From Palsa-744 sp036498265 (lineage in GTDB: Bacteria; Actinomycetota; Thermoleophilia; Solirubrobacterales; Solirubrobacteraceae), in contig DASYFT010000023.1 in the NCBI GenBank assembly GCA_036498265.1, forward strand, positions 1 to 45,437: a DNA stretch of 45,437 nt. Direction: 5' to 3'. Shown here piece after piece: positions 23,028 through 30,781 of the stretch (positions within the stretch are counted from its first letter, which is position 1; every line of letters starts with the position of its first letter). A program made the translations under genes and the position numbers. The notes beneath the pieces are model-generated. The model searched no databases, was not told the origin of the DNA, and saw only the letters and a program-made list of their open reading frames with translations.

Positions 23028-23843
23028 CTAGTCGTCGACGAAGGTGTCGGGGTGCGGACCCGTGCGCGCGCCCGCGTCGAGGGCCCCCATCCGCGCCATG
23101 TCGTCCACGTCGAGCTCGAAGTCCAGCACCGCCAGGTTCTCGGCGATCCGCGCCGGCGTGACAGACCTGGGTATCACGGCGCTTCCGAGCTGCAGGTGCC
23201 AGCGCAGCACCACCTGGGCCGGAGAACGGCCGTGGCGCCGAGCGAGCTCGGAGACGACCGGCGATCTCAGCGCCAGTCCCTGGGCGAGCGGGCTCCACGC
23301 CTGCGTGACGATCCCGGCTCGCGCGTGGAAGTCGCGTAGCCCCCTCTGCTGGAGCAGGGGGTGGAGCTCGATCTGGTTGACGGCGGGCACGACGCCGGTG
23401 GCGTCGACGATCCTCTCGAGGTGGGGAATCTCGAAGTTCGACACCCCGATGGAGCGCGCGCGGCCCTCGGCCCGCAGCTCGACGAGCGCCTTCCAAGTCT
23501 CCACGTACATCCCGTTCACAGGCACCGGCCAGTGGATCAGGTACAGATCCACGCTCTCCAGGTCCAGCGCCTGCAGGCTCGCCTCGAACGCCCGCAGCGT
23601 TCGATCGCGGCCGTGCTCGGTGTTCCACAGCTTGGTCGTGACGAACAGGGCCTCCCTCGGGACGGCGCCGGCGGCGATCGCGCGCCCGACCTCGGCCTCG
23701 TTGCCGTAGGCGGCCGCCGTGTCGAGGCTGCGATAGCCCGTCTCGAGCGCACAGGCCACGGCGTCTGGGGTCTGCGCCGGGGGCATCATGCAGCCGAAGC
23801 CCACCATCGGCATCCGTGCACCCGAGTTGAGCTCTGCCTCCAT
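23028..23843 (-). CDS. Aldo/keto reductase
   Basis: NADPH-dependent aldo/keto reductase of 271 residues, close to the 2,5-diketo-D-gluconate reductase group. The tetrad is visible: Asp and Tyr in YRSLDTAAAYGNE (about 40-50), Lys in TTKLWN (about 72), His in LIHWP (about 105). IGVSNF and the C-terminal VIPRSVTPARI cofactor site are also present. ATG 23843 is preferred to TTG 23849. TATGAT on this strand ends 8 bases upstream, with no Shine-Dalgarno, again suggesting a leaderless or near-leaderless transcript. First gene of the operon reaching 19497. It may reduce an aldehyde formed after decarboxylation and deamination. Confidence 0.9.
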   Translation of the reverse strand: MEAELNSGARMPMVGFGCMMPPAQTPDAVACALETGYRSLDTAAAYGNEAEVGRAIAAGAVPREALFVTTKLWNTEHGRDRTLRAFEASLQALDLESVDLYLIHWPVPVNGMYVETWKALVELRAEGRARSIGVSNFEIPHLERIVDATGVVPAVNQIELHPLLQQRGLRDFHARAGIVTQAWSPLAQGLALRSPVVSELARRHGRSPAQVVLRWHLQLGSAVIPRSVTPARIAENLAVLDFELDVDDMARMGALDAGARTGPHPDTFVDD

Positions 23844-23850
23844 CCGCAAA

Positions 23851-23862
23851 GATCATATCATC
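23851..23862 (-). promoter_or_regulatory. GATATGAT promoter/operator before the aldo/keto reductase operon
   Basis: On the minus strand GATGATATGATC is a near-perfect dyad (five of six pairs) containing the shared core GATATGAT (23859-23852). Its TATGAT can act as -10, ending 8 bases before the ATG at 23843. The ten-base sequence TGATATGATC is identical to that at 1101-1110 before the aminotransferase operon. Confidence 0.55.
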
Positions 23863-23894
23863 GGACTATCCCCGGGACCGCCCTCCGCCGGCAC

Positions 23895-23965
23895 GCGCCG
23901 GGCTCCATCGCAGGCGATCGCGCCCGGCTCCACGGCAGGCGCGCCCGGCTCCATCGCAGGCGATA
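23895..23965. repeat. Three imperfect short direct repeats in an intergenic region
   Basis: Three copies of a GC-rich unit of about 21-25 bases, each containing GCGCCNGGCTCCA then GGCAGGCG or CGCAGGCG, lie between the aldo/keto reductase promoter and the glutaredoxin-like gene. Copies begin near 23895, 23920 and 23941, with unequal spacing. They hold no open coding frame of note and have no evident function. Confidence 0.6.
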
Positions 23966-23999
23966 GCCTCGACGCACGCCAACGAACCGGAGGATGACG

Positions 24000-24305
24000 A
24001 TGGACGAGAACCCCACGCTGTTCGTTTGCCACGGGGACGAAGGTGGACCGCGGATACATCCGTGTCGTCGCGTTCAGGAGGCTCTCCACGCGGCCGGCAT
24101 CCAGTACGACAAGGTGGTGGCCGCGCACGGCAGCCCGATCCCGTTCCTACGCAAAGGCTCGCGTGAGGAGCTGCGCGAGGCGACCGGATCGACCGGGCTG
24201 CCGGCGCTCAAGCTGCCCGACGGCACGGTGATCACGCACTCCCGCGGCATCCTCTCCTGGGTCTCCGAGCAGCAGCGTGCCCCCGCCGATGCCTCGCCGA
24301 GCTGA
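24000..24305 (+). CDS. Glutaredoxin / GST N-terminal domain-like small protein
   Basis: Protein of 101 residues with a thioredoxin-like fold pattern. It begins LFVCHGDEGGPRIHPCRRVQ, where a Cys near residue 9 and a second near residue 21 are too far apart for a CxxC redox pair. GSTGLPALKLPDGTVITHSR matches the cis-Pro and strand region of glutaredoxin/GST N-terminal domains. GGAGG at 23989-23993 lies six bases before ATG 24000; ATG 23994 follows it with no spacer and is less likely. It faces away from the aldo/keto reductase operon and lacks the island's shared motif, so the island probably ends before it. Function unknown. Confidence 0.7.
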   Translation: MDENPTLFVCHGDEGGPRIHPCRRVQEALHAAGIQYDKVVAAHGSPIPFLRKGSREELREATGSTGLPALKLPDGTVITHSRGILSWVSEQQRAPADASPS

Positions 24306-24356
24306 ACGTCCGGAGCAGCTTGGACGACGAGCGCCCACGGCGATAGGGTGCCCGGG

Positions 24357-24728
24357 ATGGCGACCGACCCCCGCCTGATCATCCAGGTGCCGAACGGCGG
24401 CGCGGTCGAGCGGCAGCTCGCGGCACGTCCGCTCGAGAGCATGGCGGGCGGCGAGGTGGTGCTCGAGGCGGGCCCGACGGACGCCGAGGGCAACCTCGAG
24501 GCGCCGGCGGCCGGTCAGGTGGTGCTGTCGCTGCCCTCGCCGGAGGCGCTCGAGCGCGAGGCCGATGAGGTACGGCGGGTGCTGGGCGGAGCCGGCACAG
24601 GAGTGGAGCCGCTCGTCGTGGTCGTGGAGGCCGCCGATGAGCTGCGCGAGCAGGAGCTGGCCGCCGTGCTCCAGTCGGCAGCGCACGCCTCGCGTGCGGT
24701 CATCCTGCGGATCGTCCGCGACGGCTGA
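24357..24728 (+). CDS. Hypothetical protein
   Basis: Protein of 123 residues that I do not recognise. It has no signal peptide, membrane helix or cysteine motif. It is rich in Glu, Ala and Val; residues about 55-123 alternate predicted strands (GQVVLSL, EPLVVVVEAA, RAVILRIV) and helices (EALEREADEVRRVL, DELREQELAAVLQSAA), a compact alpha/beta layout. GTG 24348 is an alternative start nine bases upstream. It follows the glutaredoxin-like gene by 51 bases on the same strand and is convergent with the luciferase-domain gene. Confidence 0.6.
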   Translation: MATDPRLIIQVPNGGAVERQLAARPLESMAGGEVVLEAGPTDAEGNLEAPAAGQVVLSLPSPEALEREADEVRRVLGGAGTGVEPLVVVVEAADELREQELAAVLQSAAHASRAVILRIVRDG

Positions 24729-24746
24729 TCGCCCCGGGCGAAGCGC

Positions 24747-25082
24747 TCAGGCAGGATCCTCGGAGCTATACGGTTCGTCCTCGCCGCGCAGGTCGCGGTA
24801 GCGGCGATCGAACAGCTCGAGCGCGGCGCTCACGTCCGAGGGCCCGCGCAGATCGTGGCTGACCAGGTCCGATAGCGGCAGCGCGTCGCCGCGTTCGACG
24901 AGCTCGTCGCGCTCGGGGCCCGGGAAGCGCAGCTCGACGGCGGCCTCCGCGAGATCGAGGACCCCCATCTCGATCTCCTCGTAGCGAACGACGGCGCCCC
25001 CGTCCGGCCGCCGCTCGATCCGCACGCCGGGCCATGTATCGAGCTCGTTGGCGATCTCGTCGATCAGCTCGTCGCCGGCCAC
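24747..25082 (-). CDS. Small protein of the luciferase-domain (DUF5519) type
   Basis: Protein of 111 residues resembling the DUF5519 'luciferase domain' proteins. It has an N-terminal helix (DELIDEIANELDTWPGV), then ERRPDGGAVVRYEEIEMGVL, ELRFPGPERDELVERG and a C-terminal helix with ALELFDRRYRDL. The usual GH near the third strand reads GVLD, so the match is tentative. The name is historical and does not imply light emission. It is convergent with the hypothetical gene at 24357 and 40 bases downstream of the lipoprotein gene on the same strand. Confidence 0.6.
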   Translation of the reverse strand: MAGDELIDEIANELDTWPGVRIERRPDGGAVVRYEEIEMGVLDLAEAAVELRFPGPERDELVERGDALPLSDLVSHDLRGPSDVSAALELFDRRYRDLRGEDEPYSSEDPA

Positions 25083-25122
25083 CCGCCGATGGTAGCCGCT
25101 CGGGGCGCGCCGCCGGGCGAGC

Positions 25123-26010
25123 TCAGTGGCCTGCGGTGCCCAGCGCCGCGAGTGCGCTCTGGGTGGCGTCGTAGACGTCGCCGGCCGACGGCGGGCTGAC
25201 AGGCGGGGTCCGGCCGAATCCGAAGAGCTCGATGGTGATCTGCATCTGCACCGTCTGTCCGGCGAGCGGCAGCGACATCGAGAGCGTCATCCGGCGGACG
25301 AGGCCGTGGTTGTCGATCCAGGCGTCCACGGGGACGGTGGAGACGCCGCTGCGGGCGATGACCTTCTCCAGCGCGGCGCGGAGTTGTGCGCGGCCGCCGG
25401 CGGGCACCGCATCGGCTGCCTTGCGCAGGTCGACCGTGCCCCTGTAGTGGGTCGTCGGGACGCCGCGCACGGACTCGTGTCCAACCGTCGTGACCGAGCC
25501 TGCGCTGGCCTTGAGGTACTCGAGGAACTGCGCCGGGTTGGACTGGCCACCGGCGAGCTGCTGCAGGTTGAACCCCAGCGACTGCCCCACACGCGCGAGG
25601 CTGAGCTTGATCCAGTGCGCGCCGCCGGGAAGCCTGCCGGCGAACAGCGGCGATCCGACGTAGATGGTGGCGGACTTGAAGATCTCCTGGATCCGCAGGC
25701 CGCCGGCGAGACCGGCCGCACCGAGCGACGGTATCCCCGACATGTCCAGCGTCAGGGTCCCTTCCTGGGAGCGGTAGTCGAAGAACCCCTGGCCGCTCAT
25801 CCTGAACGGAGCCGGGGAGCCGGCGGCGCCGATCCGGGCGCTGATCGCCATGTGGGCCCCGCCCTCGTGGGACGTGACGTCCGCCGCCTGCGCGACGGGA
25901 TCGAGTGTCACGGCGGAGGAGCCGCAGCCGCTGGTCGCGACGGCGAGCGCGAGCGCGGGCGCGGCCATCAGGCACGTCAGAGATCGCAGTCGCATCCTAT
26001 GGTCAGGCAT
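25123..26010 (-). CDS. Probable lipoprotein, LppX/LprAFG-like
   Basis: Exported protein of 295 residues. The signal peptide has basic residues (RMRLRS), a hydrophobic core (MAAPALALAVATS) and a lipobox before Cys29 (TSGC followed by GSS), so it should be lipid-anchored. The mature part alternates strands with Gly/Ser loops, and segments such as GTVDLRKAADAVP, PVDAWIDNHGLVRRMTLSMS and TVQMQITIELFGFG fit the LppX/LprG-type barrel that carries lipids across the cell envelope in actinobacteria. ATG 25995 would also leave a full signal peptide. It follows the metallophosphoesterase at 26069 by 58 bases on the same strand. Ligand unknown. Confidence 0.75.
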   Translation of the reverse strand: MPDHRMRLRSLTCLMAAPALALAVATSGCGSSAVTLDPVAQAADVTSHEGGAHMAISARIGAAGSPAPFRMSGQGFFDYRSQEGTLTLDMSGIPSLGAAGLAGGLRIQEIFKSATIYVGSPLFAGRLPGGAHWIKLSLARVGQSLGFNLQQLAGGQSNPAQFLEYLKASAGSVTTVGHESVRGVPTTHYRGTVDLRKAADAVPAGGRAQLRAALEKVIARSGVSTVPVDAWIDNHGLVRRMTLSMSLPLAGQTVQMQITIELFGFGRTPPVSPPSAGDVYDATQSALAALGTAGH

Positions 26011-26068
26011 CGGCGGGCGGGGGGCGGCGCTTTAGTGCGATCGGCGCGCTCGACGGCGCGCGCCGCGC

Positions 26069-27247
26069 TCAGGCCTGAGAAGGGCGGACGTCGGCGGGGG
26101 TGCGATCCTGGAGCAGCGCTTCGACGACGGGCGGACCCGCGTCCTCGACCAGGACGCAGGTCCCGGGCCAGTAGGGGCTCTGGCGGCCGGTGGATGCGAG
26201 GAACACGTCCGAGTAGGTCCAGTTGCCGGCGTTCACCAGTCGTGCGCCGCCGCCGCCGACCCAATCGCCGGGGTCGTCCCCGGGCAGCGGTCCTGCTCTG
26301 TGGGTGTGGCCGAAGACGACGTATGCGTCGCCGAGGCCGAGCCTGGCGGCGACCTCGCCCATCGCCGCCAGGCCCGCGCGGCGCAGCTCGCTCGCCGAGA
26401 TGTCGGCGTGCAGGGGCCCGAGACCGGCGCGGTTGAGCGCGGCGACCGCCACCGGGAACGCCCCCACGAGCGCGCGCCTGCGCAGCCTGAGGGCAGCGGC
26501 GCCGAGACCGTTGGCCTCGTCGCGGGCGGCGAGTCCCCGCGCGCCGTCGCGGCCCCCTCGCTCGTCCCGTCCCCGCCCCCGGAGCGCTCGCCAGGCGGCA
26601 ACCGTGGCGACGCCGTTGAGCGCATCGCTCGTGCGGGCGTCCCGTGCCACCGCGTCCCGCCAGGCGAACACAGGGGCGCCGACCGACTCGTAGTCGTCCA
26701 CGCTCGAGAACGTCAGCGCAGGGCGGCCGAGGAGGCGGCTCATCGCCCCCACGCTCAAGCGCTCGAGCGTCGGCACGGTCAGGTGGCAGTCGAGGTAGTG
26801 GCCGTGGGTCGCGTAGACGTCGGGCCGCAGCCAGAGCCCCGGGTAGGCAACGCGTACGTGCGCCGGAGCCGCCCAGCCGGCGATCCGCGCGAGCGCCGGC
26901 GACGCGTCGGCCGGCTCGAGCAGCTGCTCGAGCCCGAGCGGCGGCGGCCGCTCCTCCTCGCCGCGGGCCGCAAGCCACGGTTCGACGAGCGCATGGTCGT
27001 GGTTCCCCGCCGTGATGATCAGCTCGCGTCCGGCGAGCACGCGGCCGAGATCCTCGAAGATCGGGCGCGCCGCGGCCATCGCCTCGCGCAGGGGTCCGTG
27101 CCGGAGCTCGAGCACGTCCCCCAGCAGCACGACGCGGTCAGCGCTCGAGGCGGCCTCGACCAGGGGCGCGCGCAGCTCGGCGCGGCGAAGCACGTCGGCC
27201 CCGGAGACGCTGCCGAGGTGGAGGTCGGAGACGATCAGCGTTCGCAT
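26069..27247 (-). CDS. Calcineurin-like metallophosphoesterase
   Basis: Metallophosphoesterase of 392 residues, unrelated in detail to the one at 16715. It starts RTLIVSDLHLGS, followed by VVLLGDVLEL (about 40), TAGNHDHAL (about 80), YATHGHYLD (about 145) and FGHTHRAGPL (about 315), completing the two-metal site. The last part, ARLVNAGNWTYSD, matches UDP-2,3-diacylglucosamine hydrolase-like and other cell-envelope phosphoesterases. An Arg/Gly-rich insertion near residues 220-245 (GRGRDERGGRDGARG) looks like a flexible loop. It is 57 bases downstream of ispH on the same strand. Substrate unknown. Confidence 0.85.
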   Translation of the reverse strand: MRTLIVSDLHLGSVSGADVLRRAELRAPLVEAASSADRVVLLGDVLELRHGPLREAMAAARPIFEDLGRVLAGRELIITAGNHDHALVEPWLAARGEEERPPPLGLEQLLEPADASPALARIAGWAAPAHVRVAYPGLWLRPDVYATHGHYLDCHLTVPTLERLSVGAMSRLLGRPALTFSSVDDYESVGAPVFAWRDAVARDARTSDALNGVATVAAWRALRGRGRDERGGRDGARGLAARDEANGLGAAALRLRRRALVGAFPVAVAALNRAGLGPLHADISASELRRAGLAAMGEVAARLGLGDAYVVFGHTHRAGPLPGDDPGDWVGGGGARLVNAGNWTYSDVFLASTGRQSPYWPGTCVLVEDAGPPVVEALLQDRTPADVRPSQA

Positions 27248-27304
27248 GGCTTCAGCTGCTCGCGACGGCCGTGCGCCGGCGGAGCGAGGAGAGCTCCCGA
27301 GCCC

Positions 27305-28276
27305 TCAGCGGGGCTCGCCTGCGACGGCGGACTCGCGGATCTGCTTGGGGAGCATGAAGCGCACGTCCTCGCGAACGACGTCGAACTCGGATATGTCGCG
27401 CACGCCACGGGCGCGGAACAGGTCGACGAGCTCGCCGACGAGGTTCTCCGGGGCGCTCGCCCCCGAGGAGATACCCACGACGCGTCGCCCGTCGAGCCAC
27501 TCCTCCCGGACCTCTCCCGCGTTGTCGATCAGGTGCGCCTCGGTGCCGCAGTCGCGCGCGACCTCGACCAGCCGCTGCGAGTTGGAGGAGTTGCGCGAGC
27601 CGATCACGAGCATCAGGTCGCAGCTGACCGCCATCTGTTTCACGGCAGCCTGGCGGTTTGTGGTCGCGTAGCAGATGTCGTCGGTCCGCGGGCCCACGAT
27701 GCTCGGGAAGCGCTCCCCCAGCCGCTGGATGATGGCGGTCGTTTCGTCCACTGCGAGCGTCGTCTGGGTGATGTAGGCGATCCGGTCGGGGTCCCCCACC
27801 TCGAGTGCGTCCACATCGTCCTCGCTCTCCACCAGCACGATGCGATCCGGCGCCTCGCCCATGGTGCCTTCGACCTCCTCGTGGCCATCGTGGCCGACGA
27901 GCACGATGGTGTATCCGTCGCGTGCGAAGCGGACCGCCTCGCGGTGGACCTTGGTGACCAGCGGGCAGGTCGCGTCGATGGTGTTCAGACCGCGCTCCTC
28001 CGCTCCGGTCCGGACGCTCGGCGCCACGCCGTGGGCGGAGAACACGCAGACCGCACCCTCGGGAACTTCGGTGTGCTCGTCTACGAAGATCGCGCCACGC
28101 TTTCGCAGCTCCTCGACGACGTGCTTGTTGTGCACTATCTCCTTGCGCACGTACACCGGCGCGCCGTGGATGCTGAGCGCCCGTTCGACCGTCTGCACCG
28201 CCCGGTCGACGCCCGCGCAGTATCCGCGCGGCGCCGCGAGCAGCAGCTTCTCGACGGAGGTCGACACGGATGTCAT
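27305..28276 (-). CDS. ispH: 4-hydroxy-3-methylbut-2-enyl diphosphate reductase
   Basis: IspH (LytB), last enzyme of the MEP isoprenoid pathway, making IPP and DMAPP from HMBPP with a 4Fe-4S cluster. The protein is 323 residues. The three cluster cysteines are in APRGYCAGVDRA (about 20), DATCPLVTK (about 104) and DDICYATTNRQ (about 200). Substrate-binding HNKHVV, FSAHGV, GHDGHEEVEGT and SRNSSNSQRL are all intact. The ATG lies only 31 bases from the divergent WS/DGAT start, so the two promoters must overlap or be very compact. No strong Shine-Dalgarno is visible before it. Confidence 0.96.
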   Translation of the reverse strand: MTSVSTSVEKLLLAAPRGYCAGVDRAVQTVERALSIHGAPVYVRKEIVHNKHVVEELRKRGAIFVDEHTEVPEGAVCVFSAHGVAPSVRTGAEERGLNTIDATCPLVTKVHREAVRFARDGYTIVLVGHDGHEEVEGTMGEAPDRIVLVESEDDVDALEVGDPDRIAYITQTTLAVDETTAIIQRLGERFPSIVGPRTDDICYATTNRQAAVKQMAVSCDLMLVIGSRNSSNSQRLVEVARDCGTEAHLIDNAGEVREEWLDGRRVVGISSGASAPENLVGELVDLFRARGVRDISEFDVVREDVRFMLPKQIRESAVAGEPR

Positions 28277-28307
28277 TGTAGGGGGCGTCCAGGTACGCTA
28301 AGCGCTG

Positions 28308-29723
28308 ATGCCACAGCGCCACCTCGACAGGCTCACTCCGGTCGACGCCGCCTTCCTGCACCAGGAGAGCCCCGTCTCGCACATGCACATCGGAGGCGTG
28401 ACGATCGTCGAGGGGCCGCCTCCGTCGATGGACGAGTTCCTCGAACAGATCCGGAGGCGCCTGCACCTCGTGCCGCGCTACCGCCAGAAGCTCGCGAACA
28501 CGGCGCTCGACAGCGGCCGGCCCGTCTGGATCGACGACCCGAGCTTCAACCTCGAGTACCACATCCGCCACACCGCGCTCCCCGCGCCCGGGCGCTGGGA
28601 GCAGCTCCAGGACCTGACCGCGCGGATCTTCTCGCAGCAGCTCGACCGCTCGAAGCCCCTGTGGGAGATGTGGCTTATCGAGGGGCTGGAGGACGACCGG
28701 TTCGCGCTGATCACCAAGACGCACCACTCGCTGATCGACGGCATCGCCGGGGTGGACCTGGCGACCGTGCTGTTCGACCTCTCGCCCGACCCCCCGCCGG
28801 TCACGAACTCGGGCCGCCCCTGGCAGCCACATCCAGAACCGGGGACCGTGCAGCTGGTCGCGGCCGGCCTCGCCGGGGCCGTGCGGGCCGGGCTGGCGCT
28901 GGCCGAGGGCGCGTTCGACGCGATGTCGCACCCCGACCGCGCGATGGCGCGCGCGCGCGAAGCCGCGGAGGGCGTCGGCGAGATCATCTGGGCGGGGCTC
29001 AACCCGGCACCCGAGACACCCCTGAACGTGCCGATCGGTCCCCATCGGAGGTTCGTCGGCATCACCGCCGAGCTGGAGGACTTCAAGACCGTCAAGAACG
29101 CCTTCGGCGGCACGGTCAACGACGTCGTCCTCGCAGTCGTCGCAGGGGCCATGCGCTCGTTCCTGCTCTCACGCGGGCGGCGCACCGAGGGGGTCGAGAT
29201 GCGGGCGCTCGTGCCGGTCTCGGTGCGGACGGAGGGCGAGCGGCTCGGCGTGGGAAACCGCCTGGTCGTCATGCGCGGTCCGCTCCCCGTCTACATCGCT
29301 GACCCCCTGCATCGGCTGCGCTTCGTCAGCCAGGCCATGGAAGGCCTGAAGGAGTCCAAGCAGGCGCTAGGCGCCGAGGTGATCGCGGGCGCGCAGAACT
29401 TCGCGCCGCCGACGATCCTCGCACAGGCGTCGCGGCTCAACTTCTCCACGCGGCTGTTCAACCTGATCGTCACAAACGTACCCGGCCCCCAGTTCCCCCT
29501 GTACGTGCTGGGCCGTGAGATGCTCAAGGCGATCCCGGTGGCCTTCCTCCCCGAGAACCACGCGCTGGCGATCGCGATCATGTCCTACAACGGCCAGATG
29601 AACTTCGGCCTGCTCGGCGACTTCGATGCGCTGCCGGACATCGACTCGATCGGCGACGACATCGCCGAGGAACTCGCCAACCTGGTCTCGCTGGCGCGCG
29701 ACTCCGTGTCGGCGACCGCCTAG
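28308..29723 (+). CDS. Wax ester synthase / diacylglycerol acyltransferase (WS/DGAT) family
   Basis: Acyltransferase of 471 residues, the normal length for the bifunctional WS/DGAT family that makes wax esters or triacylglycerol from acyl-CoA. The N-terminus LDRLTPVDAAFLHQES is diagnostic. The catalytic HHxxxDG is HHSLIDG (about residue 145). NDVVLAVVAGAMR (about 270) and the later NLIVTNVPGPQFPLYVLG match the second conserved region. Divergent from ispH with 31 bases between starts, and convergent with the DUF59 gene. Such enzymes are widespread in lipid-storing actinobacteria. Whether it prefers alcohol or diacylglycerol acceptors cannot be read from sequence. Confidence 0.92.
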   Translation: MPQRHLDRLTPVDAAFLHQESPVSHMHIGGVTIVEGPPPSMDEFLEQIRRRLHLVPRYRQKLANTALDSGRPVWIDDPSFNLEYHIRHTALPAPGRWEQLQDLTARIFSQQLDRSKPLWEMWLIEGLEDDRFALITKTHHSLIDGIAGVDLATVLFDLSPDPPPVTNSGRPWQPHPEPGTVQLVAAGLAGAVRAGLALAEGAFDAMSHPDRAMARAREAAEGVGEIIWAGLNPAPETPLNVPIGPHRRFVGITAELEDFKTVKNAFGGTVNDVVLAVVAGAMRSFLLSRGRRTEGVEMRALVPVSVRTEGERLGVGNRLVVMRGPLPVYIADPLHRLRFVSQAMEGLKESKQALGAEVIAGAQNFAPPTILAQASRLNFSTRLFNLIVTNVPGPQFPLYVLGREMLKAIPVAFLPENHALAIAIMSYNGQMNFGLLGDFDALPDIDSIGDDIAEELANLVSLARDSVSATA

Positions 29724-29748
29724 GTCCGGCTACCTACCAGGACGCTCG

Positions 29749-29762
29749 GGCGCCGCGGCGCC
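29749..29762. terminator. Possible bidirectional terminator hairpin
   Basis: GGCGCCGCGGCGCC is a perfect 14-base palindrome between two convergent genes, 25 bases after the WS/DGAT stop and just before the DUF59 stop. It has no following T-run on either strand, so it is a candidate only. Confidence 0.35.
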
Positions 29763-29765
29763 GGC

Positions 29766-30080
29766 TCAGAAGCCAAGCGCGAACTTGGCGTCCTCGCTCA
29801 TCTTCTCGGGCGACCACGGCGGCGTGAACACCATCTCGGACTCGATCGACTTGACGCCGTCGAGTTCGCCGACGAACTCTTCGATCTGCTCCGTCACCTG
29901 CGGGCCGATCGGACAGCCAGGCGTCGTGAGCGTGAAGGTCACGCGCACGTGGCCGTCGTCGACCTCGACCCCGTAGATCAGACCGAGCTCCACGAAGTCC
30001 AGCCCGAGCTCTGGGTCGATCACGTTCGAGAGCGCGTCCATGACGTCGCTCTCGCTTGGGGCCGGCGCGGTCTCGGACAT
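29766..30080 (-). CDS. DUF59/MIP18-family Fe-S cluster assembly protein (SufT/PaaD-like)
   Basis: Protein of 104 residues matching the DUF59 (MIP18) family that helps mature iron-sulfur proteins. It shows VIDPELGLDFVELGLIYGV (about 20-38), a strand RVTFTLTTPGCPIGPQ containing the conserved Cys (about 55) and a C-terminal VFTPPWSPEKMSEDAK. All family landmarks are present at the usual length. It begins ten bases after the 30091 gene's stop and is probably co-transcribed with it. No suf operon is in the window. Confidence 0.9.
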   Translation of the reverse strand: MSETAPAPSESDVMDALSNVIDPELGLDFVELGLIYGVEVDDGHVRVTFTLTTPGCPIGPQVTEQIEEFVGELDGVKSIESEMVFTPPWSPEKMSEDAKFALGF

Positions 30081-30090
30081 GTGAGGCAGT

Positions 30091-30711
30091 CTAGCCCGTG
30101 GACCCGGCAGGTCCCGACGGCTCGGCTGACCTCAGCCGCTCCAGATGCGAGCAGGCCTCCTCGAGACGGTCATCCCCCCAGAACGCCTCGCCGTCGACGG
30201 CGATCGTGGGCACCCCGAAGACTCCGAGATCGCCGGCGGCATCGGTCGCCTGGCGCAGCGCCAGCTTGACCTGCGGATCCTCGATCGCGAGCTCCACCTC
30301 ACGGCGGTCGAGCCCCGCGGACTCGGCGGCGTCGAGCACGCTTGCCAGAGCGCTGAGGTCACGGCCACGCTGGAAGGCGTCCCGGAAGGCCTGCAGCGTG
30401 AACTCCCGCCCGCGCCCCGCCCCGAAGGCGAACGTGGCGGCGCGCATCGCGGCGAGGTAGTGGCTCGGCCAGGCCTCCGGCCAGTGGATCGGCGGCAGGC
30501 CGTAGCCGCGTGCGCGGCGCTCCACCTCCGCCATCCCGGCCTCCCGCCGGCGGGGGTCCCCTACCGCCCAGGAGCTCCTGCCCGTCCGCTTGAACAGCGC
30601 GCCGAGCGACACCGGCTGCCAGTCCACCGGCTCCGGCAGGGTGCCGATCCGCTCCGCCGTCAGGTAGGCGTATGGAGATCCGACGTCGAAGTAGAACGTG
30701 GCGCGCGGCAT
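30091..30711 (-). CDS. DsbA-family / 2-hydroxychromene-2-carboxylate isomerase-like (GST-kappa fold)
   Basis: Protein of 206 residues with the GST-kappa/DsbA fold. FYFDVGSPYAYLTAERI at the start replaces the CxxC of DsbA with a Ser-containing motif typical of the hydroxychromene isomerase group, so it is an isomerase or transferase rather than a disulfide oxidase. The cis-Pro lies in GVFGVPTIAVDGEAFWGDDR (about 165-184). The helical insertion with YGLPPIHWPEAWPSHYLAA (about 70-90) is also characteristic. It is divergent from another thioredoxin-fold gene at 30782. Physiological substrate unknown. Confidence 0.85.
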   Translation of the reverse strand: MPRATFYFDVGSPYAYLTAERIGTLPEPVDWQPVSLGALFKRTGRSSWAVGDPRRREAGMAEVERRARGYGLPPIHWPEAWPSHYLAAMRAATFAFGAGRGREFTLQAFRDAFQRGRDLSALASVLDAAESAGLDRREVELAIEDPQVKLALRQATDAAGDLGVFGVPTIAVDGEAFWGDDRLEEACSHLERLRSAEPSGPAGSTG

Positions 30712-30781
30712 CCAGGTCTGCCCTCCGGTCGTTGTCGAACGGGACGCTAGTCGTCGGCGCCGCCGGGTGTACGCTGGCCGC

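Noticed and set aside
21577..23856. A single 759-codon minus-strand frame that seems to fuse the aldo/keto reductase region to the decarboxylase
   Set aside because: Upstream of 22971 the frame reads Arg/Gly/Ala-rich non-protein sequence. The real aldo/keto reductase is in a different frame at 23028-23843, with a 56-base gap to the decarboxylase.
23895..23965. Attachment site or insertion-sequence ends
   Set aside because: The repeats are direct, short, imperfect and unequally spaced, with no transposase, integrase or tRNA nearby.
26300..29302. A 1000-codon plus-strand open frame opposite the metallophosphoesterase and ispH
   Set aside because: Composition is that of an antisense shadow (Arg, Ala, Gly, Asp-rich), and strong homologues occupy the minus strand. 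Such long antisense frames are common in high-GC DNA.
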